Shown here in pieces: positions 34,344 to 44,273 of a stretch of 64,000 bases of DNA (positions are counted from its first letter, which is position 1; the number at the start of each line of letters is the position of its first letter). The notes beneath the pieces are model-generated. The model saw only the letters and a list, made by a program, of their open reading frames with translations. It was not told the origin of the DNA and made no database searches. This stretch comes from Dyadobacter psychrotolerans (GTDB lineage: Bacteria > Bacteroidota > Bacteroidia > Cytophagales > Spirosomataceae), in NCBI RefSeq assembly GCF_004349265.1, contig NZ_SMFL01000016.1, positions 82,361 to 146,360 of the forward strand. The letters run 5' to 3'. A program made the position numbers and the translations under genes.

Positions 34344-35006
34344 ATGCCTTCAATAGCTCAAAATATTAACCAGATTGAACAGCAGCTACCTCAAACAACA
34401 AAGCTCATTGCGGTCACTAAAACGAAACCAGTCATGGTTTTGCAGGAAACCTACGATGCCGGGTTTCGCAGATTTGGAGAAAACAAGGTGCAGGAAATGA
34501 CTGAAAAATACAATTTACTACCCAAAGACGTTGAGTGGCATATGATCGGTCATTTGCAATCGAATAAAGTGAAATACATGGCACCATACGTGTCGATGGT
34601 TCATTCCGTAGACAGTTTTAAGCTTTTGCAGGAAATTAATAAGGAAGCTAAAAAAAACGACAGAGTAATTCCCTGTTTGCTACAGATTTTCATCGCTCAG
34701 GAAGAGACTAAATTCGGTTTGTCTGAGCAGGAAGCAGTTGAAATATTGACATCTCCTGAACTTTCATCTTTGACGAACATTACGATTGCAGGTTTGATGG
34801 GCATGGCTTCCAATACGGAAAACCAGGAACAGATTACGGTGGAATTTAAAAATCTGAAAACATTGTTTGAGTCCTTTAAACAATACAACAGCTCCAACGT
34901 GGAAATGAAGGAGCTCTCGATGGGCATGAGCGGCGACTACATTATTGCGGCTCAGGAAGGAAGCACACTGATACGCGTTGGCAGTGCCATTTTTGGAAGC
35001 CGGTAG
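34344..35006 (+). CDS. YggS/PROSC family pyridoxal phosphate homeostasis protein
   Basis: 220 residues. The PLP-binding Lys26 lies in IAVTKTK; RRFGENKVQEM, WHMIGHLQSNKVKY and ELSMGMSGDYIIAAQEGST are all signature blocks. The family keeps free PLP levels in balance and is not thought to catalyse a reaction. It converges with the LytTR regulator gene with only 3 bases between the stops. No promoter of the usual kind was seen in the 140-base upstream region. Confidence 0.93.
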   Translation: MPSIAQNINQIEQQLPQTTKLIAVTKTKPVMVLQETYDAGFRRFGENKVQEMTEKYNLLPKDVEWHMIGHLQSNKVKYMAPYVSMVHSVDSFKLLQEINKEAKKNDRVIPCLLQIFIAQEETKFGLSEQEAVEILTSPELSSLTNITIAGLMGMASNTENQEQITVEFKNLKTLFESFKQYNSSNVEMKELSMGMSGDYIIAAQEGSTLIRVGSAIFGSR

Positions 35007-35009
35007 TTA

Positions 35010-35753
35010 TTACTTTAATGCCTGTTTTATAAAATCCTTTTTCAGTCTGGAAATAGGGACCTGAACTCCGTCTTCCATTAACAGATAGCCACTGTCTTCT
35101 TTGATCCAGCTTCTAACGAATGTTTTATTAACCAGATGTGAATTATGACAGCGGATAAAACCATAATCGGCAAGCAGTTCGTCATACTCAAACATCGGGC
35201 GTGACACCAGAATTTTCTCTGAGTTTTCAAGATAAAAGATCGTGTAATTGTTTTCTGCTTCACAGCGAATAATCTGCGTCGTCCTGACAAAACGTGTTTC
35301 CTTTGCCGATGGCAACGCGATCCGGTGGTCGGTGCGCTGTTGATTTTGCTGAACCATTTTCATCAGGTTTTCCAGCTGAACGTTCTGCCGTTTCTGTAAA
35401 TATTTCTCTTCAGCCCTGCCTACCGCCAATTTTAATTCCTGATAGTCAATTGGTTTCAACAGATAATCAATGGCTGAAAACTTAATCGCCTGAATTCCGA
35501 ATTTATCATATCCGGTTACAAAGATCAGCTCAAATGAATACGAGGGCAAAGATTTTAGCAAATCAAAACCGTTCTCACCCGGCATTTGGATGTCAAGAAA
35601 AACCAGATCCGGATGAAGTTCACCGATGTACTTTCGTGCTTCCTCTGCATTTCTGGCTTTGGCAGCAACTGTTGTTTCCGGACAATATTTTCCAAGCAGA
35701 AAACTCAGGTTTTCAATATTATTCAATTCATCATCAACTATAAGTGCCTGCAT
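35010..35753 (-). CDS. LytTR-type response regulator
   Basis: 247 residues. Receiver domain at about 1-120, with phospho-acceptor Asp in LVFLDIQMPGENGFD and the Lys in YLLKPIDY. LytTR DNA-binding domain at about 140-245, ending in VQVPISRLKKDF with the core TFVRSWIKEDSGYLLMEDG. It overlaps the histidine kinase gene by one base, so the two are a cognate pair. Targets are unknown. Confidence 0.93.
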   Translation of the reverse strand: MQALIVDDELNNIENLSFLLGKYCPETTVAAKARNAEEARKYIGELHPDLVFLDIQMPGENGFDLLKSLPSYSFELIFVTGYDKFGIQAIKFSAIDYLLKPIDYQELKLAVGRAEEKYLQKRQNVQLENLMKMVQQNQQRTDHRIALPSAKETRFVRTTQIIRCEAENNYTIFYLENSEKILVSRPMFEYDELLADYGFIRCHNSHLVNKTFVRSWIKEDSGYLLMEDGVQVPISRLKKDFIKQALK

Positions 35754-37411
35754 CAGAAAGCATGTTTTAGAATTAATCTGGCGACCGTCCCGTTACCAGA
35801 TTCAATTTTCATTTCAATCTTGTTTTTTGACTTATTCAGGAGCTTTATCCTTTCCCGGGTAAGCCGGATCCCCTGTCCGGATGATTCCTGACTTACATCA
35901 AAGCCTTTGCCATTGTCCCTGACTTCAACCACCAGATCATTTTCATTTTTAATGAACGAAACATCTAATAAACCAATTTCACCAAGACCTGAAATTCCAT
36001 GTTTGATCGCGTTTTCAATCAGCGGCTGGATCAGAAGAGAAGGAATCTCCACATGACTGGTTTCGATATCTTCATCAATAAAAAATTTATACCGAAAATT
36101 AAATCTTAGCTTTTCCAGTCGCACATAACTGTCCAGCGTCCTCAATTCCTCCGAAAGCGGAATCATTTCTTTATCACTGTTATTTAAAGAATTACGAAGT
36201 AGTTTACTAAAATCGGTTAAGTAAATATTCGCTTTCTCTATTTCATTTTTATTGATCAAACCCTGGATGGATCCCATCGCGTTAAACATAAAATGAGGGT
36301 TAAGCTGTGCCTGAATCGCCTGTAACTCAAGTTTTGTTCTTCTGGTGGCTTCCCTGGCTTTTTTCAGACGCTTACCCCGGTTAGCAAAAAGAATTAGCCC
36401 TGTTATAATCAGTAAAATCCATGGATACATGTAAAAAAGCATCATGAAAAGATGGGCTGCATAGGTTAAATAGTGAATTGCAACTTTGTCCCAAGTTTTA
36501 TTCATCACAAATTTATACGTTTCCAAATTTCCACCTGGAATATAACCTGCGGTCACTTCATGCTCCCCTGACGGCAAAATATACCACCACGCTTTTTCGC
36601 CCAGCGATTCAACGTCAAAAACAGGGTACATTTCCAACTGTGTCTTTGTCCAGAACTTGTTGTCAATCTTACAAAAGAGAGCTGCTTCGTTAACTTCACT
36701 ATCATAATATGCCTTCTTGAATCTAAAAAATAAATTACCATAATTGGTTACTATACGATCAGGAACGGCATTGTTGTGGCTATAAACCGTCGGCACTTGA
36801 TTTACCCGGCTGACAATTTTTCTAATTTGAGCGGTGTCTTCCCAGGATTTATTACCATATCCATTTGTTATGTCAACATACATCAGTTGTGGTTTCGGGT
36901 ATGTAAATGTTACGTTAAGCGTGTAAATCGTTCTTTGCGTACTATCCGAAATTTTTATTTTAACCTTTTTGTTGCCAAAAGGAATATTTTGCGTAACAGC
37001 GCATTTTTCTCCGAGCAACGAATAATGAGCAATTTGACTCATACTTTTTGAGGAAGGACCTACAGATTCCTTATAACTGAAAGAAATATTATAGCCTTTT
37101 TCCAGCTTTTCAAAATCCCTTACCACAAAAGTCAGCTTCTCTCCCATCCGGCTGGCCGTTACGTTATATTCAGTTTCCGATACTTTGTCAAATGTGGGTT
37201 TGGTTGTTGTGTCCATTACCGCCTCTTTGCTGATCACATTTTTTTCATAATCTGTAAAGCTTTGAACAATAACATCCAACCTGGGTTTGTCACTTTTTTG
37301 GTTTATCAAAAATCTGTTGGTTTTGGTATCAAGGATCATGTCCTGTGCTTTTAACAAGCCAGACAGGTTTATCAAAACAATGAAGAGAAAAATTTTTTTA
37401 GCGTTGTACAT
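35753..37411 (-). CDS. LytS-like sensor histidine kinase
   Basis: Start at 37411 gives a signal peptide (MYNAKKIFLFIVLINLSGLL) and 552 residues; an upstream ATG at 37546 would add 45 residues without any feature. A long periplasmic sensor part (about 25-315) precedes a membrane helix near 330-355 (MLFYMYPWILLIITGLILF). The His_kinase domain follows with the phospho-acceptor His in QLNPHFMFNAMGSI, and the HATPase domain with LIENAIKHG and VRDNGKGFDV. It pairs with the LytTR regulator. The sensor part resembles no named domain that I recognise. Confidence 0.9.
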   Translation of the reverse strand: MYNAKKIFLFIVLINLSGLLKAQDMILDTKTNRFLINQKSDKPRLDVIVQSFTDYEKNVISKEAVMDTTTKPTFDKVSETEYNVTASRMGEKLTFVVRDFEKLEKGYNISFSYKESVGPSSKSMSQIAHYSLLGEKCAVTQNIPFGNKKVKIKISDSTQRTIYTLNVTFTYPKPQLMYVDITNGYGNKSWEDTAQIRKIVSRVNQVPTVYSHNNAVPDRIVTNYGNLFFRFKKAYYDSEVNEAALFCKIDNKFWTKTQLEMYPVFDVESLGEKAWWYILPSGEHEVTAGYIPGGNLETYKFVMNKTWDKVAIHYLTYAAHLFMMLFYMYPWILLIITGLILFANRGKRLKKAREATRRTKLELQAIQAQLNPHFMFNAMGSIQGLINKNEIEKANIYLTDFSKLLRNSLNNSDKEMIPLSEELRTLDSYVRLEKLRFNFRYKFFIDEDIETSHVEIPSLLIQPLIENAIKHGISGLGEIGLLDVSFIKNENDLVVEVRDNGKGFDVSQESSGQGIRLTRERIKLLNKSKNKIEMKIESGNGTVARLILKHAF

Positions 37412-37511
37412 AACTGTCTTTTTAAAGTTCCTGACAAATATGAGAGGGACCGCGACAGATAAATTATACAAATGTGTAAGCTGCAAGGGCGAATGTGTAA
37501 ACTGCATAAAA

Positions 37512-37541
37512 CAAAAAACTCTACCCGAAAACGGATAGAGT
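37512..37541 (-). terminator. Intrinsic terminator after GT9 gene
   Basis: On the reverse strand ACTCTATCCG pairs with CGGGTAGAGT (one U-G pair) around a TTTT loop, then a run of T. It is 26 bases past the stop of the GT9 gene. Confidence 0.82.
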
Positions 37542-37566
37542 ATCATAAGCAGAAAAGCTGTTTTTT

Positions 37567-38610
37567 CTATTCTACTAAAATCTTTTTCACTTCATCCCGC
37601 ACAAATTCAAACGAAAGTTCGGCACAGGCCAGTCCCTTTTTACGAACCAGAACAGCATTTTCCTGTCTGCCATAACCACCGGAATACGGATTGTATTCGT
37701 CAAAGCCGGTCAGTGCACCCATTAAAACAATTCCGAAAGTTCCCGTTGCGTTACCAAGATGAGACGGACCGCTATCCAATCCAATAAAGTAATCAGCACG
37801 GCGGATTACTTCCGCTGTTTCCAGAATAGAAAGTTGTCCGCATAAATTCCGGTAAGATTCCGTGCCGATATTCAGGTTGCTTTTCAACCCGATTTCTACA
37901 ATCTGAAAATTATAATTTACTGAAAGCCACTGGATAAGCTGCTGCCACCGATCTGCCGGCCAGTCCTTTGGCGCAAAATTGGACTGACAGTGCACAACGA
38001 TATAAGGCTTATCCAGCCCAAGGGAATCGACCTTTGCCCTGTGTTTATCCTGCAGGTAAAGTAACGGCTGATCATTTGCCGGAAACACTGATTTAACAGG
38101 AGTCAGCCCGGACGTTTGAGCAAAAACTTCCAGCAGGTTCCCAAAATGAAAATAGGTATGAACATTAATTCCGCGGCTTTCTGCTACAGGATTATCTATA
38201 AATACCTGACATTTAGGGCAATGATTATTATTTTTAAACTGAAGTTCAAACACTTTATCAAAAACACCGGTTCCCAAAATTACCCTTCGCTGGGTTACGC
38301 AAAACTCTTTTAAAACTTCATCTACTGACGGATTGTAATCAACCAGTTCATGGAATACGGGTTTAACAAACCAAACGATGTAAGCATCCGGATAGTGCTG
38401 GCGGACATATCTTGAAATGGGCTCAGCCGCAACGATGTCTCCAAAATGTTCTGTGCGGATAATAGCGACTAGCTGCTGTCCCTTCTTTAACCGACTTTTT
38501 TTCAGTAAAAATTTGAGTGCTGCTAAATATCCAAGCCAGTATGCTTTGAAAATGTGCGTGTATTTGTGGTAACGATGTGTCCAGAGCTGAACGAAACGGG
38601 ATATGGTCAT
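37567..38610 (-). CDS. Glycosyltransferase family 9 (heptosyltransferase-like)
   Basis: 347 residues. Two Rossmann halves: the N-terminal block ends with LVAIIRTEHFGDIVAAEPI, and the C-terminal block has KPYIVVHCQSNFAPKDWPAD and ADYFIGLDSGPSHLGNATG, the donor-binding motifs of LPS heptosyltransferases. It would add a sugar to lipopolysaccharide core or a similar glycan on the cytoplasmic side. CPKCQVF in the middle is unusual and could bind metal. It stands alone, without other LPS genes. Confidence 0.88.
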   Translation of the reverse strand: MTISRFVQLWTHRYHKYTHIFKAYWLGYLAALKFLLKKSRLKKGQQLVAIIRTEHFGDIVAAEPISRYVRQHYPDAYIVWFVKPVFHELVDYNPSVDEVLKEFCVTQRRVILGTGVFDKVFELQFKNNNHCPKCQVFIDNPVAESRGINVHTYFHFGNLLEVFAQTSGLTPVKSVFPANDQPLLYLQDKHRAKVDSLGLDKPYIVVHCQSNFAPKDWPADRWQQLIQWLSVNYNFQIVEIGLKSNLNIGTESYRNLCGQLSILETAEVIRRADYFIGLDSGPSHLGNATGTFGIVLMGALTGFDEYNPYSGGYGRQENAVLVRKKGLACAELSFEFVRDEVKKILVE

Positions 38611-38679
38611 TGGTAGATCTTTTCCTTACAAGGCAGTGTGGCGCCAAAGCGTGCAAGTTAATAAAATCCCTTTAAAGTG

Positions 38680-38710
38680 TTGGTTGCACTGGTGACACAA
38701 ACTACCTTTG
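38680..38710 (+). promoter_or_regulatory. Promoter for DUF423 gene
   Basis: TTG (38680-38682), 20 bases, TACCTTTG (38703-38710). The predicted start near 38717 leaves a leader of about 55 bases before the ATG at 38772. Confidence 0.6.
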
Positions 38711-38771
38711 GCGTCGGGATAACGAAGTTATTGACGTTTAGTGAAAAAATTAGTACAATAAACATACCATT

Positions 38772-39152
38772 ATGAAATTCATGTTACAGGCAGGCGGTAT
38801 TTTGGGAGCATTGGCAGTTGCCCTGGGAGCATTCGGAGCGCACGCGTTAAAAGGAATGCTTGAAGCGTCGGGAAGATCAGAAACCTTTGAAACCGCTGTC
38901 AAATACCAGTTTTATCATGCCATTGCTCTCGTGCTGGTAGGATTGCTGATGAAAGGTGCCGGACAGGATGCAATTCGTTTACTGGGCTGGTCAGGAAACG
39001 CTTTTGCAATCGGTGTGATTATCTTTTCCGGCTCGCTTTACGCAATCTGCTTTACAGGAATCACCAAATTCGGAGCAACTGCACCGATCGGAGGAGTTGC
39101 CCTGATCGCAGGCTGGTTTTTTTTGATACTCGCCGCAGGAAAGCTTAGTTAG
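38772..39152 (+). CDS. DUF423 family membrane protein
   Basis: 126 residues with four hydrophobic segments. The family signature is clear: GALAVALGAFGAHALKGML near the N terminus, then TAVKYQFYHAIALVLVGLL and FGATAPIGGVALIAGW near the end. Function of the family is unknown (E. coli YgdD). It has its own promoter and converges with rodA across a hairpin-rich gap. Confidence 0.92.
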   Translation: MKFMLQAGGILGALAVALGAFGAHALKGMLEASGRSETFETAVKYQFYHAIALVLVGLLMKGAGQDAIRLLGWSGNAFAIGVIIFSGSLYAICFTGITKFGATAPIGGVALIAGWFFLILAAGKLS

Positions 39153-39165
39153 TGAATGAAAAATG

Positions 39166-39269
39166 AAAACCGGGTCGCCGGTGCGATCAGGAATGAAGAG
39201 TTGGCAATTATTCTTAATTGTCAACTAAGAACTGGCTTAAATTCTTAATCGCTCGGGCGATCCGGTTTT
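39166..39269. repeat. Nested inverted repeats with TTCTTAA units between DUF423 gene and rodA
   Basis: An outer imperfect inverted repeat of 22 bases (39166-39187 with 39248-39269) encloses an inner 10-bp hairpin (39200-39209 with 39216-39225, one G-U pair). The heptamer TTCTTAA occurs at 39211, 39242, 39272 and 39279. It looks like a small mobile or dispersed element, or a complex terminator for the convergent genes. Confidence 0.5.
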
Positions 39270-39295
39270 AATTCTTAATTCTTAATTAAATAAAA

Positions 39296-40588
39296 CTATC
39301 CTCTCGAAAGCGTAAACGGCCTTTGCGCATCGATTTTTAAAAATACAAACAAAAGAATCGTAAATGACCAGAGGGATGAACCTCCATAACTAAAAAATGG
39401 CAGCGGAATACCAATTACGGGCATCAGACCGATGGTCATACCTATATTAACCAGAAAGTGAAAGAAAATAACCCCAGCCACGCAATAGCCATAAACTCTT
39501 GCAAAGCGGCTTCGCTGTCGTTCCGCAAGGATGACCAATCTGGAAATCAACAAAACAAAAAGTACAACAACCACAAAGCTTCCGATGAATCCGTGCTCCT
39601 CGCCAACGGTGCAGAAAATAAAGTCGGTACTTTGCTCGGGCACAAAGTCAAATTTGGTTTGAGTTCCTTCCAGAAAACCCTTGCCGGTAAAACCACCTGA
39701 ACCAATTGCAATCTTGGACTGTATCACGTTCCAGCCGTCTCCGCGTGGGTCAGAATCCGGATCCAGCAAAACCATAACCCTGCCGCGCTGATGTTTTGCA
39801 AGCACGTTGTTCATAAAAAAATCAACTCCAAACACAATTCCGATCATGACACCTGCCAGCAGAATCGTTGCCCAGAGTCCTCCGCGTCTTCTGGTCATGG
39901 TTGGCATAATCCAGATTGTCAGTGCCGCTAAAACGACGATAACACCCACGATATACCACCGTTCATAAAGTAAAGTGATGATAAGCAACGCAGCGGTTGA
40001 CATCCCAATTGCAGGAATGGCACCGGGCATACCTTCCCGGTACAGGACCACAGCAAAAGCCGCGAAAACCAGCATCAAACCTGTTTCTTTTGACAAAAGG
40101 ATCAATATAGCCGGCACTAAGATGATGCCAATAATGGGGTAATAATCTTTTAACTTTCTATTGAGACTGATCGCCGGATCGCTGAGATATTTGGATATTG
40201 CCAGACTAACACCCAGAATAGCAAACTGGGCAGGCTGTAAGGAAAACGGCCCAAACTTTATCCAGGATCTGGATCCGTTGATGTTTGATCCTGCAAATAA
40301 CACGACGACAAGCAGAAACAGCATAATGGCGTAGATGATAAAGGAAAAAGTTTCGTAGAACTTGTAGTCAATTACCAGAATACAAATGATCAGTACCGCC
40401 GAGGTGCCGATCCACATCAGCTGCTTGCCGGCGTTGTTAGAAAGGTCAAAAATGCTGCTGTTTGCCTCGGGATTGTAAACCGCCGCGTAAATATTAACCC
40501 AGCCAATACCCAGACAGACGATGTAAATTAATACAACCATCCAGTCTACATTTTTTGTTATGGGCTTGCCGTCAGGTATTTCTTTCAA
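39296..40588 (-). CDS. rodA: Rod shape-determining protein RodA
   Basis: 430-residue SEDS-family glycosyltransferase with about ten membrane helices. It polymerises lipid II for the elongasome. Signature parts: GSWRSWIKFGPFSLQPAQF-like NGSRSWIKFGPFSLQPAQF, then QSKIAIGSGGFTGKGFLEG and EQSTDFIFCTVGEEHG, and the last helices with PFFSYGGSS. The operon with PBP2 (19 bases apart) distinguishes it from FtsW. Confidence 0.94.
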   Translation of the reverse strand: MKEIPDGKPITKNVDWMVVLIYIVCLGIGWVNIYAAVYNPEANSSIFDLSNNAGKQLMWIGTSAVLIICILVIDYKFYETFSFIIYAIMLFLLVVVLFAGSNINGSRSWIKFGPFSLQPAQFAILGVSLAISKYLSDPAISLNRKLKDYYPIIGIILVPAILILLSKETGLMLVFAAFAVVLYREGMPGAIPAIGMSTAALLIITLLYERWYIVGVIVVLAALTIWIMPTMTRRRGGLWATILLAGVMIGIVFGVDFFMNNVLAKHQRGRVMVLLDPDSDPRGDGWNVIQSKIAIGSGGFTGKGFLEGTQTKFDFVPEQSTDFIFCTVGEEHGFIGSFVVVVLFVLLISRLVILAERQRSRFARVYGYCVAGVIFFHFLVNIGMTIGLMPVIGIPLPFFSYGGSSLWSFTILLFVFLKIDAQRPFTLSRG

Positions 40589-40607
40589 TGAAGTAGTGTT
40601 TAAAACT

Positions 40608-42524
40608 CTATTTTTTTAACGGATTAACAATAACCGGTGCTTTCTTTTTAGCAGTATCTGGTTTCAGCAACTTCACCGTATCTGACTTTAACAGTGACCT
40701 TTGCTGGTCCGTCAATACCACCTTGCTCATCAGGTTCGTTTCTTTCATTCTTTTCTCCATGGCCAGGTTGGTAATTTTTCTCCGAAGATATTTTTCCATG
40801 ATCAGCCCTGCAATAGGTGCCGCAGCAGATCCACCAAAACCAGCGTTTTCTACAAAAACCGCAATTGCAATTTTAGGATTATCAGCAGGTGCAAAGCCAA
40901 TGAAAATAGAGTGATCATCTCCCTTTTTGTTTTGAGATGTTCCGGTTTTTCCAGCAACCACCATATCCTGAATGCGGGCATTTTTAGCGGTGCCAGCTTC
41001 CACGGCACCGATCATTCCTTCAATCACCGGACTGAAATGCTGCATTGACACACCGGATTCATGTCTGGTTGTATACATCGGATCCAGCTTTTTCTGATCT
41101 CCCACACCATGAATTACGTGAGGAGTGTAAAAATAACCTCTGTTTGCAATAATAGCCGCTACATTCGCCATTTTCAAAGGCGTAATCAGAATCTCGCCTT
41201 CTCCAATACTAATGGAATAAATGTTGGAGAACTTCCATGCATTTTCACCATAAATCTTATCATAATATTTTTTATCAGGAAGATTTCCTTTTCTTTCACT
41301 TGGAAGATCTATGCCTAGCTGCTGCCCAATTCCAAATTTACTCACCCGGCTATGCCAGTCTTCCAACCCGGCAGCCGATGCTTTAAAAGTATTGCTAATC
41401 TTATTGTTGTAGATAACCCGGCGAAAGAGGTGGTAAAAATAAGGATTGCAGGAATGCGTTACCCCAAGAGCGATAGAAGTAGTTGCGGCATGATTGTGAC
41501 ATCCTACCGGACAGTTTGCATGACTAAAACCTGTCCCTGGTGTAACAACGCCTTCCTGTAACCCAACAAGCGCCTGAATAAGCTTAAAGGTCGATCCCGG
41601 ACGATAACTCGCCATTACAGGCCTGTTGAACAAGGGCTTATATGGATTCCGCACCAATTTGGTGTAGTTTTTTGAAAAAAACCGACTTGCTAAAATGTTG
41701 GGATCATAAGTTGGTGCAGATACCATAGTCAGGATCTGGCCGGTTGAAGGTTCAATTGCAACCACACTGCCTACCTTATTGACCATCAAACTATCAGCAT
41801 ACTGCTGTACTTCAAGGTCGATACCGGAGTATAAATTTGCTCCTGCAACAGCCATTGTGTCCAGCTCGCCCCCCTTCCAGGGGCCTTTGTAAACACCAGC
41901 TACATTTTGCATGATGAATTTAGTCCCGCGTTTTCCCCGCAATTCATTTTCATAAATTTTTTCAACACCACTTTGGCCGATGTAATCGCTCTGACGGTAA
42001 TAAGGTTCTTCCTGTTTTTCCAGCTGGCCTTTTGTGATTTCACTCACGTAACCCAGTGTGTTTGCCAAAGTCGGGGCGGTATAGGTTCTCAGAGAGCTTT
42101 TTGCAAACTGAAACCCGGAATAATCCACCATCACATCCTGTATGGAGGCAAAATCTTCCTTGGAAAGCTGTCTCAAAAATATGGACGGTTTATTGCGGCT
42201 GTAAACACTCGCAGCAGTCATCAGGCTGTCAAAATCTCTTCTTTCAATACCTAAAACGCTGCAAAAACGAAGTGTGTCCTCCACTCTCGCTTTGGACGGA
42301 GTTACAAGCAAATCATAAACCGGCGTGTTGTATACGATCAGCTTGCCCGTTCGGTCATATATTTGGCCACGAAAGGGAATTTCAATAACACGTTTGATGG
42401 AATTACTGGATGATACAATTGAGTAACTTTCATCCAAAACCTGTAAGTAGAAAAGTCGCGATAAGTATATTAAACCTATTACAGCAAAAAATCCAATGAT
42501 AACAAAGCGACGATTTTCAAGCAT
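40608..42524 (-). CDS. mrdA: Penicillin-binding protein 2 (elongasome transpeptidase)
   Basis: 638 residues. One N-terminal membrane helix (FVIIGFFAVIGLIYLSRLF), a dimerisation domain, then the transpeptidase with active Ser in RPGSTFKLIQALV (SxxK), SCNPYF (SxN) and VAGKTGTSQNKKG (KTG). It crosslinks new peptidoglycan with RodA, its neighbour. A Lys- and Pro-rich C-terminal tail of about 40 residues follows the catalytic domain. Confidence 0.94.
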   Translation of the reverse strand: MLENRRFVIIGFFAVIGLIYLSRLFYLQVLDESYSIVSSSNSIKRVIEIPFRGQIYDRTGKLIVYNTPVYDLLVTPSKARVEDTLRFCSVLGIERRDFDSLMTAASVYSRNKPSIFLRQLSKEDFASIQDVMVDYSGFQFAKSSLRTYTAPTLANTLGYVSEITKGQLEKQEEPYYRQSDYIGQSGVEKIYENELRGKRGTKFIMQNVAGVYKGPWKGGELDTMAVAGANLYSGIDLEVQQYADSLMVNKVGSVVAIEPSTGQILTMVSAPTYDPNILASRFFSKNYTKLVRNPYKPLFNRPVMASYRPGSTFKLIQALVGLQEGVVTPGTGFSHANCPVGCHNHAATTSIALGVTHSCNPYFYHLFRRVIYNNKISNTFKASAAGLEDWHSRVSKFGIGQQLGIDLPSERKGNLPDKKYYDKIYGENAWKFSNIYSISIGEGEILITPLKMANVAAIIANRGYFYTPHVIHGVGDQKKLDPMYTTRHESGVSMQHFSPVIEGMIGAVEAGTAKNARIQDMVVAGKTGTSQNKKGDDHSIFIGFAPADNPKIAIAVFVENAGFGGSAAAPIAGLIMEKYLRRKITNLAMEKRMKETNLMSKVVLTDQQRSLLKSDTVKLLKPDTAKKKAPVIVNPLKK

Positions 42525-42676
42525 TCTGCACTAAATATTCCTGTTCTCTCTATTTTACGCGAAGTTCGTGATATCAAAAGACTTATCAAACAAGAAGACC
42601 CTGAATATTATTAACCTTTTTAACCTTTTATTTAATATCGCGTTCTTTGATAAGTACAACGAAGAATCCATCCGGT

Positions 42677-44254
42677 TTATTCCCCTTTTGGCACAACCAT
42701 CACCACATCTTCCTTATCTACGATCACTGCACCTTCGGGCATTCCTTTTAATTTTCGCAGGTATTTTTTGGGGGTGACTATAACAGGACACAGGCTGTCC
42801 GTCTTTCGTTTGGAATAAAATGCTGCCAGTTCGGCTGCCCTTTCGATTACGGGAGCAGGAAATTTCTTACCTGGCTGGTTTTTAATAATTACGTGTGAAC
42901 CGGAAACATCCCTGGCATGCAGCCACAGATCTTCCTTAAAAGCATACTGTTTGGTGAGCAAGTCGTTATTTTTGGCGTTTCGGCCTATCAGGATTGTATA
43001 ACCTAAAAAATCAACCTTTTTAAAAAGCTCGATCACAGCTGCTGCCAGGGACAACACCGCCCCGTTTAACGCATGCGTTTTAATATAACTTCTTAACTCC
43101 CTAAGCAATTCGATTTTTTCAATAACTTCAAGATGCTGTTTCATTTTCACCTTTTCAGCTTCTCTGGCCTGCAGGCTGTCATTTAATCGATCTAATTCAA
43201 TTTTCTCGTTTTTAGATTTACGGTAATAAGTTTCTGCATTTTTTTGGGGCGAAAGATCTTTTTTAAGCTTTATCTTAATCGGCTGCTCTCTGTAAAAATC
43301 AAAAAGCTCCACATTTTCAGAACGCGCCGGAATCTGGTGTAAGTTAGCCATGATGATGTTGGCAAGTTCATCGTTACGAACACCTTCTTCGAGTTCGACC
43401 AGTTTTTTGAAAGTGTTCTCAAGATAGTGATCAGTCTGCTGGATTCTTTTATTCAAAATCCTGATTATTTCAGCTTTCTCTTTTTCAATTCCACTCAGGC
43501 GGATAAATGCATAGTAAAATGCATTGAGTGCCTCGAGAGGATCTGTATAAGTTGCAGAAATTTCACCTATTGGAAGCAGCAAAAGGACCGGAACCAGCTC
43601 AATTTTTGAAATATAAAATTCAGGTTTATCAAGTTCTTTCAGCAAATTCTGAATAATCTCCCAACGCTTATCGGCAGAGTTTTCATCTTTAAGTAAGTTG
43701 TTCAGATACTTGTTGATTTGTTTACCAAAAGTCGGAAACAAGGCCTCATGTTTCAGGTTGTTTGCAAGATATGCTTCGAAAGTCTGATCTATCGGACGGT
43801 TCAGTGTTTCCAGCCTGATCGTCTGATCCGTCGCCAGTTTGTTATTGAACAGCTCGATCACTTCCTGTTTGTCGTTAAAACCAATCAGGTTTGAGCGGTT
43901 ACCGTAAAGTTTGAATACCAGGTTTGTATTGTCATCAAAATATATGGCAATTGCACGCTCATTCAGGAACACGCTGACGATATTTATTCTGCGGCCATAA
44001 AAGCTGGTAAAAAGATTTACACTGTTTCTTCTCGCCCGGTCAAACTTATCCGGAAAGCTAAGACATGCAAAATTCGACCGTAAAGTGGCTTTGATGAAAA
44101 AAGGATTTTGCAGCAGCCCGTCCGATTCCGAGTCTGCAAAAACAAGTACCAGCTCATCCTTTTCCTGACTGAAAGTTTCAATCAGAAGCTTTCCCGACAA
44201 TTCCTGATCAAGCCGGGGAGCCAGCTGTTTTAAAAAATAATAATTTTGATGCAA
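42677..44254 (-). CDS. NFACT family protein (RqcH/fibronectin-binding A-like)
   Basis: 525 residues: NFACT-N at about 1-200, a coiled coil at about 270-410, and NFACT-R (DUF814) at about 415-520 with LWLHARDVSGSHVIIKNQPGK and IVTPKKYLRKLKGMPEG. Bacillus RqcH recruits tRNA-Ala to stalled 50S subunits and adds Ala tails; this is the likely role of a Bacteroidota homologue. I could not confirm the catalytic DR pair of RqcH by eye. It is a single gene behind a 152-base gap. Confidence 0.88.
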   Translation of the reverse strand: MHQNYYFLKQLAPRLDQELSGKLLIETFSQEKDELVLVFADSESDGLLQNPFFIKATLRSNFACLSFPDKFDRARRNSVNLFTSFYGRRINIVSVFLNERAIAIYFDDNTNLVFKLYGNRSNLIGFNDKQEVIELFNNKLATDQTIRLETLNRPIDQTFEAYLANNLKHEALFPTFGKQINKYLNNLLKDENSADKRWEIIQNLLKELDKPEFYISKIELVPVLLLLPIGEISATYTDPLEALNAFYYAFIRLSGIEKEKAEIIRILNKRIQQTDHYLENTFKKLVELEEGVRNDELANIIMANLHQIPARSENVELFDFYREQPIKIKLKKDLSPQKNAETYYRKSKNEKIELDRLNDSLQAREAEKVKMKQHLEVIEKIELLRELRSYIKTHALNGAVLSLAAAVIELFKKVDFLGYTILIGRNAKNNDLLTKQYAFKEDLWLHARDVSGSHVIIKNQPGKKFPAPVIERAAELAAFYSKRKTDSLCPVIVTPKKYLRKLKGMPEGAVIVDKEDVVMVVPKGE

Positions 44255-44273
44255 TGTATGTGGAGTTGGTATT

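Noticed and set aside
39210..39287. TTCTTAA repeats taken as a CRISPR-like array
   Set aside because: Units are only 7 bases, spacing is irregular, and no cas genes are near.
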